The notes beneath the pieces were generated by a model. The model made no database searches, had not been told where the DNA came from, and saw only the letters and a program-made list of their open reading frames with translations. This document shows, piece by piece, positions 1-9,965 of a stretch of 64,000 nt of DNA (positions are counted from its first letter, which is position 1; each line of letters begins with the position of its first letter). Made by a program: the position numbers and the translations under genes. The DNA comes from Pyralis farinalis (Eukaryota; Arthropoda; Insecta; Lepidoptera; Pyralidae): the NCBI GenBank assembly GCA_947507595.1, contig OX382270.1, positions 35,766,164-35,830,163 of the forward strand. Direction: 5' to 3'.

Positions 1-340
1 AAGGTTTTAGAAACATACAACGTGGTCATCATCCTGCGTCTGTAATGGTTTGATGGGGGTGTCTTATCAACGATTCACAAAACTTCATTTTTGTGAAAAA
101 GCAGGGAAGACTTCAGCCAAAATGTATCAGAGACTGTCTTGGATCGTGTTGTGAAACCTCTCAGCAATACACTTTTTAAAAATGTACCGTGTAAGTGCGT
201 ATAAGGCACGAACTACCCAAGCCTGTCTCGAAACCAACGTTCCGGACTTTATAACAGCTGAAGACTGGCCCTCGTCTAGCCCAAATCTGAACCCCTTAGA
301 CTACAAATTATGGTCAGTTTTAGAGGGCTAGCTCTTCAAG
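1..340 (+). pseudogene. Mariner-like (maT-like) transposase C-terminal relic
   Basis: Translated pieces match the C-terminal half of a mariner-type DDE transposase: VMVWWG near the start, then HFCEKAGKTSAKMYQ, and finally DWPSSSPNLNPLDYKLW near 260-320. The third catalytic position is Asp (NPLD), as in mariner and maT elements, not the Glu of Tc1. Frames shift between the pieces and the middle Asp region is lost, so it is inactive. It probably starts left of the window. No terminal repeat is seen. Confidence 0.6.
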
Positions 341-900
341 CGACAACCAGAACTAAATTTAACTTTCATAATAAATATTATTCAGAACTATTAATTAATT
401 CTTGTCTATCTATCTACCCTTCTGTCTCGTACTTTCTCTCTGCTGCCCGCTTCAATTGCTAGCTGGCCTATTAGACGCTTAGCTTTTGCTCTCCACGGCT
501 AGCATCGAAGACTTGATGGCAATCGAGAGGCAAGGCGGTATCCACACTGGATGTGTGCGTTCCAGGGTTCACCTGTATGGGTATTCTACGTCTGCCCAGC
601 GCTGCCGGATCTGTCCACACCTGGCGCCCGCCGGAGCTACCTGCTACGCCGCACTACGCCCGTCGCTCCTAGCCTTCCGCTACATCTTGCCTACCTCTAT
701 CTACAGCGCGCATTATCCAACTCCACGCAAAAGCTAAGTGTTTGTCTACTAGACAACCGTAGCGGAAACCACGACCTTACTCACGACCCCTGATCTTGTA
801 TTCTTACTTCTAATAAACCCTTGTCGCTACGAGTATTTACCTATCTTTTTATTTCACCTCCAGTAAATACCGACCCTCTTTGCTCCAGGGGCACTAATGC
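341..900 (+). other. Unassigned stretch, possible LTR remnant
   Basis: There is no convincing gene here. The two overlapping small frames at 486-793 have no recognisable motif. The end, with an AATAAA signal at about 812 followed by a T-rich run, resembles the R-U5 part of an LTR. No partner LTR, primer-binding site or gag follows. The LTR reading is only a suggestion. Confidence 0.25.
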
Positions 901-904
901 CTGC

Positions 905-1364
905 GACAGTATGGAAGTGAAAGCTGGATATAGAAAAGAGAGAGAGAAAGAGAGCAATAAATGCGGTCTGTATGTGAACATTGGAATAACGCTTGCTGAC
1001 CAAGTTCGTAATGATGATGTAAGAAAGTTGATCTGAAAGAAAGTGTCGGTGTAGAAAAGGCATGCGCATGCTCCGTTGGTGCGGACATGTAGAAAGAATG
1101 CAGGATGAAATAATGACAAAACAGATATACAATGCGAATGAGGAAAGATATAAGAGCCGAGGAAGATCAAGACTAACTTATCATGACCAAATTGGTTGAG
1201 TTCAAAAGGTGATGTCAGGAGCACTAAAAACCGGCATGAATGCATGAAAAGAGCTATGAGCGTTAAAGAAGCGTGTGAGGTGTGTAAGTACCGCGCCTGG
1301 CGCTCGGTTCTCTCTGCCTACAGCAAAGGGCCTGGCGTGATAAATATACATACATACATACATA
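905..1364 (+). mobile_element. RTE-like LINE, 3' fragment with (CATA)n tail
   Basis: This is a degenerate copy of the C-terminal part of the reverse transcriptase family seen at 12,011-13,422. Shared blocks are the GITLADQVRN region, the WCGHVERMQDE region, the RGRSRLTYHDQIG region, and the final block reading MKRAM, then EVCK, then LSAYS. Frameshifts break the frame. It ends in the same CATA-type tail (about 1,345-1,364) as the better copy, which supports a true LINE 3' end. Confidence 0.7.
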
Positions 1365-1481
1365 GAGAATCACATTTAAGCGACTAATATCTACTCGTAA
1401 TATAGCATGACGTATTAGCTTTCTTTTGTTTCGTAAGTGTTATTTCGCACCACACCTTTAAATAAATAATTGTAAACTCAC

Positions 1482-1620
1482 TCATCCATGATACCATTTC
1501 TGAACTGATGGCATCAGTTGAATTTGCTTCTCTCCGTATTTGAGGCACAAACACGGTTACTGCCCCCATAGACATTCCGAAAACAAAATAACATCCCCAA
1601 ACTCCACTGCATACTATTAA
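1482..1620 (-). CDS. Sugar-transporter-like MFS gene, exon 2 (locus D)
   Basis: This 139-nt exon is bounded by a TTTTCAG-type acceptor just above 1,620 and a GTGAGT donor below 1,482. It has the same length and phase (0 in, 1 out) as exon 2 of the intact paralogue at 36,150-36,288. It encodes the first membrane helix and following loop: LIVCSGVWGCYFVFGMSMGA, then FVPQIRREANST and SSEMVSWM. No internal stop is present. Exon 3 would lie left of the window. The nearest upstream exon 1 (15.7 kb) is decayed, so the exon could belong to a relic or use the intact exon 1 at 19.5 kb. Confidence 0.7.
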
Positions 1621-2439
1621 CTGAAAATAATATATAGATTGGTATAAATACACAATTCAAAAATACTTTATGTTCTAGAAAATCTCTAATGAGATTAACA
1701 GTATTTTGTTTTTATACTAAACGGGTGGCTAACATGCTATGATTGTGGTTGCCAAAGACCATTGTACTCGTAATGCAAAGTGGAATTCATTGTTTGTCGA
1801 ACTCAAAATTACATAGAATAAACACACACACATATGTAGTCCTTTCCAAGAAGATAATGTTTAGAGAACATTTTTTTCCTAAGTCAGTTATTTAAAAAAA
1901 AATCTCCGGCGGCCCACTGGGAAGTATTTAAGAACCACCATTGTTCCTTATATACCTATATAAACCTTATTATACAGAAATATGTGTTATACGTGGGCGA
2001 TGCCACATTTGCAATTGAAGGTAAAACTAAATATAAAAATGATAATATAAATGAGAGATTAAGCTCTGTTACAGTATAGTTCAAAGGAAACAATTTAAAC
2101 ATGAATATATTAAAAACTAAAGAAATACAGTATCAAATATGCAAGAAAAATGTTTTAAAATTGTATGTAAAATATAACGATACAGAAACAGATACAATTA
2201 ATTAAACAACATTTTTGGATGTAACTATGAATTTGTAATTGTAAAGGAGACATAAAGATGCATAAAGTAAACAGACTCGATTATGCCTTATATAGTTTCA
2301 AAAAGACAGTATCGTTGCAAGCTGCCTTATAAGCTTACCATGCATATATGGAATCAATTTTATGGTACAACCCCATAATTTGAGGATATTAGACATATAT
2401 AGGTACGTGGCTTTCGTAGGAAGTACGTAAAACCTTTAT
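1621..2439. other. Intronic or intergenic AT-rich stretch
   Basis: No gene or recognisable element is seen in this very AT-rich sequence, which contains several short A and T runs. It probably belongs to the intron upstream of the exon at 1,482-1,620. Confidence 0.5.
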
Positions 2440-2444
2440 TAACA

Positions 2445-2620
2445 TAGATTATACATAGATAGATAGATAACACTTTATTCATTTCACAAAAACACACACA
2501 ATGAAAAAATACAGTACAACAGGATTACAATAAGGAACATTACAATATGAAGTGAAGAGCTGTGTCGGCACCACGCTCCTCACATTGTCACTGCATTAAA
2601 TTAATAAGTTTTGGAACTAA
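2445..2620 (-). repeat. LINE/SINE 3'-end-like repeat with GATA microsatellite
   Basis: A short TAGA/GATA run followed by AACACTTTATTCATTTCAC, read on the minus strand, gives an AATAAAGTG end plus a simple-sequence tail. This is a pattern often seen at the 3' ends of lepidopteran retroposons. No coding remnant adjoins it. The stretch to 2,915 holds nothing else recognisable. Confidence 0.35.
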
Positions 2621-2914
2621 AGGAATACTTAATTGACATATAGACAGATAAACATACACATGAAACATATACGTACCGACACAAATACACAATTAACATA
2701 GACATGATGTACATACGAGTATAAGGTAATTGGTGTAATATCGTGTGTGTTGTAAAGAAACGAAAGGGATACAGCTCAGTGAATTACTTGCGTTAACGCA
2801 AGTCACCGGTTTTCAGCTATCACCCAGGAAGAATCGCGAGAGGCAAGCAAGAAGCTTCAAACAGGAAATGTATCGCAATTTAAACAGATAAGATTAATGG
2901 GGGCATGTTGCATT

Positions 2915-3018
2915 TACTAACAGTAGTGGGTGGGTGCTGGCTGTCGCTAGGCCGCATGAACTAATTGGTGGCGGAAGCACACAAAGCAGGTTAGATCAAA
3001 TTGCATATGGAGAAATTG
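2915..3018 (+). repeat. Long-inverted-repeat element, one arm
   Basis: The segment runs from the TTACTAACAGTAGTGGGTGG region through GAACTAATTGGTGGCGGAAG to GCAGGTTAGATCAAATTGCA. It is nearly identical to the right arm of the element at 62,985-63,345 and related to the arms at 40,038-40,519. Only this arm is present here, directly followed by an RTE fragment. Confidence 0.65.
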
Positions 3019-3019
3019 T

Positions 3020-3500
3020 TGAAAGAGAATTAGGGTGATATCAATGGAATGCTTTGAGACGCACAAAGTGGATTTCGAAACGGCAGAGAATGTACGGATC
3101 AAGTTTTTGCACTTCGCAATATTGTCGCATCTGATTATGAACCAGAAGGTATTCTGCGGTTTGTGAATTAAAAAAAAGCATTTGATATGGTCTTTTTGCT
3201 TTGCATTGATTTTAGATCCACTTAATCGTCAGCATGTATGCGGGTGGACAGCTAGTCGCTCTGGTTTGACATAAATATTGATGTCAGACAGGGACGCGTA
3301 CTGTCGCCTCAGCTATTTATCATATATCTGGACAGTTGTCTTCAGAGAATAAGAAAAATGAATGTGGGAATGCGAATGGGTGACTCAGTAGTCAACTGTC
3401 TCATTTATGCAGACGATGCGATATTAATGGCAGAATCACCATGCCAACTGCACATACTAATTACAACAATGAAAGATAATTGTATGAAAAAGCTTTATAT
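3020..3500 (+). mobile_element. RTE-like LINE, internal reverse transcriptase fragment
   Basis: This is a diverged copy of the middle of the RTE-like reverse transcriptase. The RSGRECTDQVF-like block is followed by VRQGRVLSPQLFIIYLDSCL, by MNVGMRMGDSVVNC, and by the catalytic LIYADDAILMAES box. Frameshifts and a deletion upstream of the VRQG block show it is dead. It is cut at its 3' side by a SINE tail. Confidence 0.65.
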
Positions 3501-3502
3501 TT

Positions 3503-3582
3503 TTTTCATACAACGAAGGGAGGCATACTAGCATCCGGTCCGCCTGATGTAAAGCGGTTATCGTAGCCAATAGATTTTTTTT
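3503..3582 (-). repeat. SINE-1 3' tail fragment
   Basis: A poly(T) start followed by CATACAACGAAGGGAGGCAT, and then a sequence matching CGGTCCGCCTGATGTAAAGC, is the 3' end of the tRNA-derived SINE seen complete at 20,485-20,841. Only about 80 bp remain, in minus orientation, at the end of the RTE fragment. Confidence 0.6.
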
Positions 3583-3689
3583 CTTGGAAACGCTTTGACG
3601 AATTTCGTTTGCTAGGATCAGCTTTAATTAAAGACTCTAAATTTAATAAATCTTTCATACAAATCTTTTCAAATAGACTTATAGGTGCA

Positions 3690-3910
3690 TGTGCATCCGA
3701 CGCCGCGCGTATCGGCAGACTAGCTCGCTATGATTTTGAAGCGCAGTATTTACGCTACCGAGGCGCTGATTGGCCAGCGCCCTGAACGGCTATATTATGT
3801 ATCTAGTCATCATTGTAATTATAAATATGTGAAATTGGGTTTAATAAATCATCAGTATTACGTAGTCCTAACTACTGTTTCAATAATAGTACCACCTAGG
3901 CACCCACATT
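3690..3910 (+). repeat. Probable 5' LTR of a Ty3/gypsy-like element
   Basis: This stretch lies directly upstream of a gag reading frame. It has an AATAAATCATC-type polyadenylation signal near 3,841 and ends just before a primer-binding-site-like sequence at 3,911. The left boundary is uncertain because no second LTR is found in the window. Confidence 0.45.
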
Positions 3911-3930
3911 TGGTGACCCCGACAAACAGC
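3911..3930 (+). promoter_or_regulatory. Primer-binding-site-like sequence
   Basis: TGGTGACCCCGAC follows the presumed LTR end and precedes gag by about 40 bp. Sequences of this type follow the 5' LTR in several arthropod Ty3/gypsy elements, where they anneal a tRNA primer. The priming tRNA was not identified. Confidence 0.4.
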
Positions 3931-3961
3931 AAGTTGCAAGAAAAAAGAAAATACTGCAGAA

Positions 3962-4175
3962 ATGGAAGGAAACAAGAGCATTGTCGACACAAGCAACTTA
4001 GACTTGGCAGCTATATCGGTGCAATCAAAATTATTGCCGGAATATACGCGAGCCTGGTTCACCCAATTTGAATCAGTCGTCGAACCGCTGAAGATATCTG
4101 ATGACCAAAAGTACAGATACGTGCTAGAGCAATAAGAACCGGCGGATTTTCAACACATCACCGACATCCTCTACA
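3962..4175 (+). pseudogene. gag, N-terminal part, Ty3/gypsy-like element
   Basis: The frame opens at ATG 3,962 and carries a typical retrotransposon Gag motif: the LLPEYTRAWFTQFESVVEP region followed by DDQKYRYVLEQ and ITDILYKPP. A TAA stop follows VLEQ, and the frame is then interrupted at about 4,176 by a LINE fragment. Gag continues at 4,646. Gag proteins of this kind form the particle that packages the element RNA. No envelope gene is seen. Confidence 0.7.
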
Positions 4176-4645
4176 AGCCTCCAGAAGCCTTCATGATGTT
4201 ATATTTCTATACAAAATATTTAATAGCCTGTTGGATTGCGGGGACTTATTGTCATTACTAAATATTAAAGTTCCAAGGAGACCGCCGCGTCATCCCATGA
4301 CTAAACTCCTATGTGGTCCGCCGTCTCGAACCAATCTAGGTAGCCATGCTCTTGTTAACCGTATGTGCAATACATACAATTCTCTAAATCGCGACTCGGA
4401 GAATTTGGACATATTTATCGATAGTCTGAGTGTCTTTAAACGAAAGGTGCTGAATCTCAGTAAGGATTGATATCATAACCATACCTTATATAGTTGTTCA
4501 GTTTAATTGATATATTGTAAATGTTGTGTTGCCTGTTATTGTGTTTACATTAGAACAAGATATTATGTGTGTCTCAATTCGAATATTGTATGTAAATACT
4601 GTTGGGGTACCTTAATAAATAAAATTAAAATAAATAATAAAAAAA
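4176..4645 (+). mobile_element. CR1-type LINE 3' fragment inserted in gag
   Basis: The 4,231-4,470 frame encodes the very C-terminus of a CR1/Jockey-type reverse transcriptase. It includes SRTNLGSHALVNRMCNTYN and DIFIDSLSVFKRK, closely related to the end of the element at 36,485-38,036. A 3' UTR and an A-rich tail of AATAAATAAAATT type follow at about 4,610-4,645. It splits the gag frame and is 5'-truncated. I could not define a clean target-site duplication. Confidence 0.7.
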
Positions 4646-5305
4646 GTGAACAAGTACGATACTATCAAAACTCGTGTACTTTCTGCGTATGAACCATCTG
4701 AAAGAACGAAGAAGAACTTCCAAAAACTCGTCAGTGGCTTGGAGCTTGGCGATCAAAAAGCTACTCAGGTGCTACGACGCATGAGGGAACTTGGTGGAAA
4801 CATGATCACAGAAAAAGGCTTTAAGATTGAATGGATGAATCAACTACGATCTCAGATTCGCGTTGTCCTAGCAGTGAACACAGAATCATCGTTGGATATG
4901 TTTGCAGCTATGGCAGACAAAATGCTCGAATATACTCCGACTGCAAACATCGCTTCACTCGCCGTTCCTGTGAAAACAACCGCTATGACATCGGCGCATA
5001 CATGCACATGCACTCAAGTCCGGAGCTCGGACGCCACTGAGGCCTACGTTGCGCAACTAGAAGCAGTAACTAAACATCTTGAGAAATTGACCGTGCAGAT
5101 TTATGAATTGTATGCGCGAAGGGGACAACATTATCGCCGCCGCTATCGCTCCCGTTCTCGCTCACGATCGAGGTATAACAATCGCAGGGACGCATCAAAA
5201 CATAACGATTCAACTTGGAAATGCTGGTATCATCACAAATTCGGCAATGACGCAAGAAGATGTGAATCTCCATGTGCTACAAAAATGAAGAAGTCGGGAA
5301 ACTAA
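4646..5305 (+). pseudogene. gag, C-terminal part with zinc knuckle
   Basis: The 219-codon open frame continues Gag after the LINE insertion. It shows the YDTIKTRVLSAYEPSERTK region, then an Arg/Ser-rich basic stretch (RRRYRSRSRSRSRYNNRR). It ends with a CWYHHKFGNDARRCESPC knuckle of the type at the end of arthropod Ty3/gypsy Gag. It overlaps the protease frame by about 30 bases, suggesting the original element used frameshifting. It is part of a dead element. Confidence 0.75.
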
Positions 5306-5802
5306 AAACCACACCGACCGCGGCGGTCGTCGGTGTGTCCCTATCAAGCAAACGCTTATGTATAATCGATCTAAAATTCAGAGAACGGTACATAGTCGAT
5401 ACAGGAGCTAAAATATCCGTATTAGCTGTACGCAGCAAGAAAATGCCTGTAGATAACCGCTTTCAACTGTATGCAGCGAACAACACACCGATAAAAACAT
5501 ATGGCCAAAAAACACTGCATCTTAATCTCGGTTTGCGTCGATCCTTTCACCGGACTTTCATTCTGGCTGATGTGAAAACTTCAATCACCGGAGTTGACTT
5601 CCTGAAACATTACAAATTACTTGTTGATCTACATCAAAAGAAGCTTATCGACACTATCACGAAACTTTCCATAGATGCGCTACAACTCAACGTGACTCGA
5701 GACGGTACACATCATCAGCAGCGATCAGATGTACTCCGATATTCTCAAAAAATATCCAGACCTGCTTCGACCAATGTCACTGAAGTCACCACTGGAGCAT
5801 AA
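5272..5802 (+). pseudogene. Retroviral-type aspartic protease, Ty3/gypsy-like
   Basis: The catalytic DTGAKISVLAV box is preceded by CIIDLKFRERYIV. The second conserved block FILADVKTSITGVDFLKHY lies about 60 residues downstream. Such proteases cut Gag-Pol into mature proteins. The frame runs on into the linker before reverse transcriptase and then stops. It follows gag in a different frame. Confidence 0.75.
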
Positions 5803-5809
5803 TGTCATT

Positions 5810-6112
5810 CATCACATAGAGACAACCGGACCACCTCTCTACGCTCGCGCTCGTCCACTGCCTCCGAAAAATACAAGGCAGCCAAGGCAGAATTCGAAGT
5901 TATGATAGAAAAGGAAATATGCAAACCATCTTCAAGACCCTGGGCCAGACCCCTGCACGTTGTGAAAAAGAAAGATGGAACACGTCAAATATGCGGAGAC
6001 TACAGGTGACTGAATTCGGTCACTCAACCAGACAGATACCCCATACCCCGCATTCAAGATTTCACCTGCCAACTTCACAACAAGAAATGTAAGGTTATGG
6101 TAATGGACTTGG
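5810..6112 (+). pseudogene. Reverse transcriptase N-terminus, Ty3/gypsy-like, truncated
   Basis: Conserved pieces can be read in order: TTGPPLYARARPLPP, then FEVMIEKEICKPSSRPWA, then the VVKKKDGTRQICGDYR block with LNSVTQPDRYPIPRIQDF, then VMVMDL. A stop (TGA) falls straight after GDYR, and there is a frame change. The copy ends abruptly at about 6,112, where Jockey-type sequence begins. No RNase H, integrase or 3' LTR is present. Confidence 0.7.
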
Positions 6113-6375
6113 CTCTGTCAGATCACACAGCACAGATTATCAGTGTTCCGGTTAGACAAATATGTACTTTAGATTATTAGAAAATTAAGCGACGTGATTT
6201 CAGTAAACATAACAAAATTTAAATACTATAGACCTAACGAAATCTATCCTAATGAAGATAATAAAAATAAATTAACAAAATATACACAACAGCTTAAAAG
6301 AATAATAAAACTAACACAAAGAGCACAAAATATATACAAAATTAAAAACTGTGTAAATAAAATGAAAACGACGTG
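6113..6375 (+). mobile_element. Jockey-like LINE, 5'-truncated, left part
   Basis: The reading frame starts at the conserved endonuclease end motif SDHTAQIISVPV (about 6,118) and has a stop soon after. It continues through KNCVNKMKTTWDI up to 6,381. The same frame resumes at 10,993 as INKTKLNLPK, so the intervening CR1 element is a later insertion. The rest of the endonuclease is missing. Confidence 0.7.
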
Positions 6376-6381
6376 GGATAT
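6376..6381 (+). repeat. Target-site duplication of the CR1 element (left)
   Basis: GGATAT occurs here and again at 10,987-10,992. Removing 6,382-10,992 restores the Jockey frame across the TWDI-IN junction, confirming the duplication. Confidence 0.75.
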
Positions 6382-6574
6382 TTATTTATTTATTATTTAT
6401 TTATTTATTTATTTGTAGGAAAACAAACAGCTTAAAGCCTACAGTTTTCACATATAGTCGCAATAACATCAAATAAGAAAAAAGAGAATTTGACAACATA
6501 TCAGAACAATGTAAATTAAAATATACGTATATGTATATTAATCCATGCTGCATATTATTTATACTCTAAATTCA

Positions 6575-9475
6575 CTAAGTGTATTGAGAAGAAAAGAAGT
6601 CGTCAGCGATGCAACGGTATAATTGTCGAGTAGTGGTGAAGAATATATCTAAATCAAACTTACTAGTGAGCTCTTTAAATTTAGTGCAGGCGCGAACGAA
6701 AAATGAGTTCGAGCGGTAATTTGTGTCAGCTGCAGGAATAAACAAACAACTTGGATGCCTCCGAGACCTACTTGGGATACATAATTTTACGTTATGAAGA
6801 AGGTCTGGTGCATCAATATCACTATTGGCTATTTTTAACAAGAACGATAAGTCAGCGGCCGTCCTACGCACTTGGAGGGGAAGTAAATGATGCCTTCTAC
6901 AGCGCGAAATGTAATGAGTGTCGCGTACGCCGGTTTTATACTGAATATGTTTAAGGAACCTCCGCTGTATGGATTCGATTCGTGCTATATATATATTATA
7001 CTGAGGGTTCCACACCTGACTTGCATACTCAAGGGTGCTTCTTACATACGAACAATAAAGTACTTTTAAGGTTTTTATATTTGTGAAACGAGCACTAGAT
7101 CTTATGATAAAACCGAGAGCTTTGGAAGCTTTACTTACAATGCATTCTATATGGCTGTCGAACAATAACTTAGAATCATGAATGACACCAAGGTCTTTAA
7201 TATGTTGTACTCTAGCTAAATTCTGGTGTTTTAAAATATAAGTATTAATTATTGGGTAACGTTTTCGGGTGAAGGTAACAACTGCACACTTAGATACGTT
7301 GAGGTCAAGTTTATTTTCAAAACAATATTGCTCTAAACGAGCCAAATCTTCCTGCAGCAAAAGGCAGTCATTGTAATTGCTAATTTCTTTCAAAATTTTC
7401 ATGTCGTCAGCGTAAAGTAGAAAGCGCGAGTGCCAGAAACATTCATTAATATCGTTAATGAAAATGGTAAACAATAAAGGTGCGGTCAAAGAGCCTTGGG
7501 GGACTCCAGACGGGATACAGGTCCAAATAGATTGGAAACCATTAATTGCAACTGCTTGAGTTCGGTTTTGCAGATAAGAGCTGAACCATCTATGCAGATT
7601 ACCATAGACACCAGCCAGCCTCAACTTAGTCAGTAGAATTCCATGATGAATGCGGTCAAAACACTTACTGTAATCAGTAAATATAGCGTCGACTTGGCCT
7701 CCAGCGTCCATACCTGATGATATAATCTCGTTAGACAAGGTTAAATTAGTAACTGTTGAGCGTTTCCTAAGGAACCCATGTTGTTCATGCAGGAACGACT
7801 GGGAAAGGGTTGCATATAACTGCCTGTGCACTATTCTTTCTAGAAGTTTAGCAAAAATGCATAATTTCGAGATTGGTCTATAATTTGAGACGTCATTCCT
7901 GTCCCCCTTTTTGAAAATGGGCGTTACAAGAGCAGACTTCCAAATATTTGGTACTAGACCTTCAGTAATTGACCGATTAAAAAGAATGCTTAATGGTTTT
8001 ATAAGGCTGCGAGAGCAGTTGACAATAAAAATTGGCGGAATACCGTCGGGACCAGCGCCTTTATTTAGATGTAGTGACTCTAACAATTTGAGTAATTCAT
8101 TTTCATTTATGACGATATCCGAAATGTTGTTGTTTCCGGCATCGCGGGTCGAGGAGATATTGACATTGGAATTATCTGGAGGTAGATATGTTGATAGAAA
8201 ATAGGTAGCAAACAAATTACAGACTGATTCGCCAGTGTCTGCTGCAATATTATTATAATGCATGACCGACGGGAATGAGCTATTCACACCTTTGGTAGAC
8301 TTTATGTATGCCCAGAATAACTTTGGATTTTTTTGTATATTATTTTCTGTTCTACTCAAATAGGCTACATAACATTCCCTTTCCATTACTTTAACCCTAG
8401 ATCGTAATAATAAGTACGTTCTATAGTCCTCTAAATTCCCATATACTTTATGTTTGTCATAAAATTTCCGTTTTTCTTTAATTATTGTTATAAGGGGCTT
8501 AGTATACCAGGGAGGGTATTTATTTCTACCTGATATCATTACAGATGGAATGTACTTTTCTCTTAATTCGTATAAGGTGTTGTAAAATGAATTAACGGCA
8601 CATTCCAGTGGGCAGTTTAGAAGGTGGTCTGACCATATGATATCATCGAGTCTATTACATATGGAATCATAATCGCCTTTTGCATATAGATATTTCCGTC
8701 TGTCGTGTACTTGGAGCGGCGTGTAAGTAACAAACCGGATGTTTACAATCAAAGCCATGTGATGAACGTCCTCTGGGACTAAAGGATCATCACTATGCAT
8801 TACTTCAATATCCTCTGTGGAAAAAACAAGATACAATAACCTATCATTTATATTTGACACATGATTATATTGATTTAAACTACATTGGGTAATAATATTG
8901 AAGAAAAAATGTTGGTTCTCTCCTTCGATACTTGAAGTGGTTGGTATTAAATAAGAAAGAGGATCCCGTGTCCACCGTATGCTACTTAGGTTAAAGTCAC
9001 CCATTATTATATATTTGTCGGTTGGGTGTGCTAAAAAGATGTCGTTTAATTTATTAGAAAAATTTAAAAGTTGCTGATTAAAAGAATATCCGTTCTGTTG
9101 AGCGCACAAGTATAAAACACAGATATTAATCTTATACGAGTCACGCCAGTTTTTGCCTTTAACAGTGACTGTAACCCATAGGTCTTCCGCTGACGAGCGA
9201 AATTCGGGTATATCTGCCACAGGGAAAGTACAACGAACAGCTACTAAGACTCCTCCCCCGCGAGACTGCCCTGTTAAACTGTAGACCCTATCACGTCGAT
9301 ACACCAAGTACCTATCGTCAAACAATTCACGATCACCGATTCCATCCAACAGCCATGTTTCGGTTATCAATATTAAATCATAAGTATGCAAGTACACATT
9401 TCGTTTAAATAAATCAGTTTTACTACGTAACCCCCTGGCGTTTTGGTAGTAAGCTTTAATAGACTTTGTTACCAT
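6575..9475 (-). CDS. CR1-type LINE ORF2: endonuclease-reverse transcriptase
   Basis: This is a 966-residue uninterrupted frame. The N-terminal apurinic-type endonuclease has QNARGLRSKT, the catalytic-Glu box LITETWL, IMGDFNLSSIRW and a DVHHMALIV block in the place of the usual SDH. The reverse transcriptase then shows KGAGPDGIPP, FKKGDRNDVSNYRPIS, EQHGFLRKRSTVTNL, IFTDYSKCFDRIHH, SGVPQGSLTAPLLF and the catalytic LLYADDMKIL. A C-terminal tail ends FFTTTRQLYRCIADDFF. The protein nicks target DNA and copies the element RNA onto it. The start ATG lies at 9,475-9,473. All key catalytic residues I can check are present, so the copy may be young. Confidence 0.88.
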   Translation of the reverse strand: MVTKSIKAYYQNARGLRSKTDLFKRNVYLHTYDLILITETWLLDGIGDRELFDDRYLVYRRDRVYSLTGQSRGGGVLVAVRCTFPVADIPEFRSSAEDLWVTVTVKGKNWRDSYKINICVLYLCAQQNGYSFNQQLLNFSNKLNDIFLAHPTDKYIIMGDFNLSSIRWTRDPLSYLIPTTSSIEGENQHFFFNIITQCSLNQYNHVSNINDRLLYLVFSTEDIEVMHSDDPLVPEDVHHMALIVNIRFVTYTPLQVHDRRKYLYAKGDYDSICNRLDDIIWSDHLLNCPLECAVNSFYNTLYELREKYIPSVMISGRNKYPPWYTKPLITIIKEKRKFYDKHKVYGNLEDYRTYLLLRSRVKVMERECYVAYLSRTENNIQKNPKLFWAYIKSTKGVNSSFPSVMHYNNIAADTGESVCNLFATYFLSTYLPPDNSNVNISSTRDAGNNNISDIVINENELLKLLESLHLNKGAGPDGIPPIFIVNCSRSLIKPLSILFNRSITEGLVPNIWKSALVTPIFKKGDRNDVSNYRPISKLCIFAKLLERIVHRQLYATLSQSFLHEQHGFLRKRSTVTNLTLSNEIISSGMDAGGQVDAIFTDYSKCFDRIHHGILLTKLRLAGVYGNLHRWFSSYLQNRTQAVAINGFQSIWTCIPSGVPQGSLTAPLLFTIFINDINECFWHSRFLLYADDMKILKEISNYNDCLLLQEDLARLEQYCFENKLDLNVSKCAVVTFTRKRYPIINTYILKHQNLARVQHIKDLGVIHDSKLLFDSHIECIVSKASKALGFIIRSSARFTNIKTLKVLYCSYVRSTLEYASQVWNPQYNIYIARIESIQRRFLKHIQYKTGVRDTHYISRCRRHHLLPLQVRRTAADLSFLLKIANSDIDAPDLLHNVKLCIPSRSRRHPSCLFIPAADTNYRSNSFFVRACTKFKELTSKFDLDIFFTTTRQLYRCIADDFFSSQYT

Positions 9476-9965
9476 TTTAAAAAGTACCTAGGTATAGTAC
9501 TTAAAACAATAGGAATCAAATGTAACGCCTTTGAGTAGCGAGGTTGTAATATAAAATAAAGCATAAACCATATTATCCGTAGTGTACAACGAAGCAACAC
9601 CAGTAAATTATAAATAAGTTTCGGCAAAATACTAATTAAAATCAGAAAATATAAAATATTCCTATTCAGCACTAAAATAGTATTAAATATATTGAGACAT
9701 AGGAATATGCTCATATCATAGGGTAGAGGAGAATTAAGTGATAAAATAATAGTTGCATTCGAAAGGGTAATCCGTAGCAAAGTGAGCTTTAAAATTAAGC
9801 AGCTAACACAAACAATCGCACGCGTGTCGATCGCGATCTCAATGAATGGACTTACCGTTGCATCGCAGGTATCCACATAACAAAGTAATTTTATAAGTAC
9901 AGGGCTTCTCAATGTATAGGCCGCAGTAGCAGCAAACAATATAAACTTAATAAATGTGACATGGT

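Noticed and set aside
841..1245. 134-codon minus-strand frame opposite the RTE-like fragment
   Set aside because: It is the shadow of the RTE coding tail and carries no motif of its own.
3690..6112. Gypsy-type element as an endogenous retrovirus with envelope
   Set aside because: The copy ends in the reverse transcriptase, and no envelope, integrase or second LTR is in the window. Nothing supports an infectious type.
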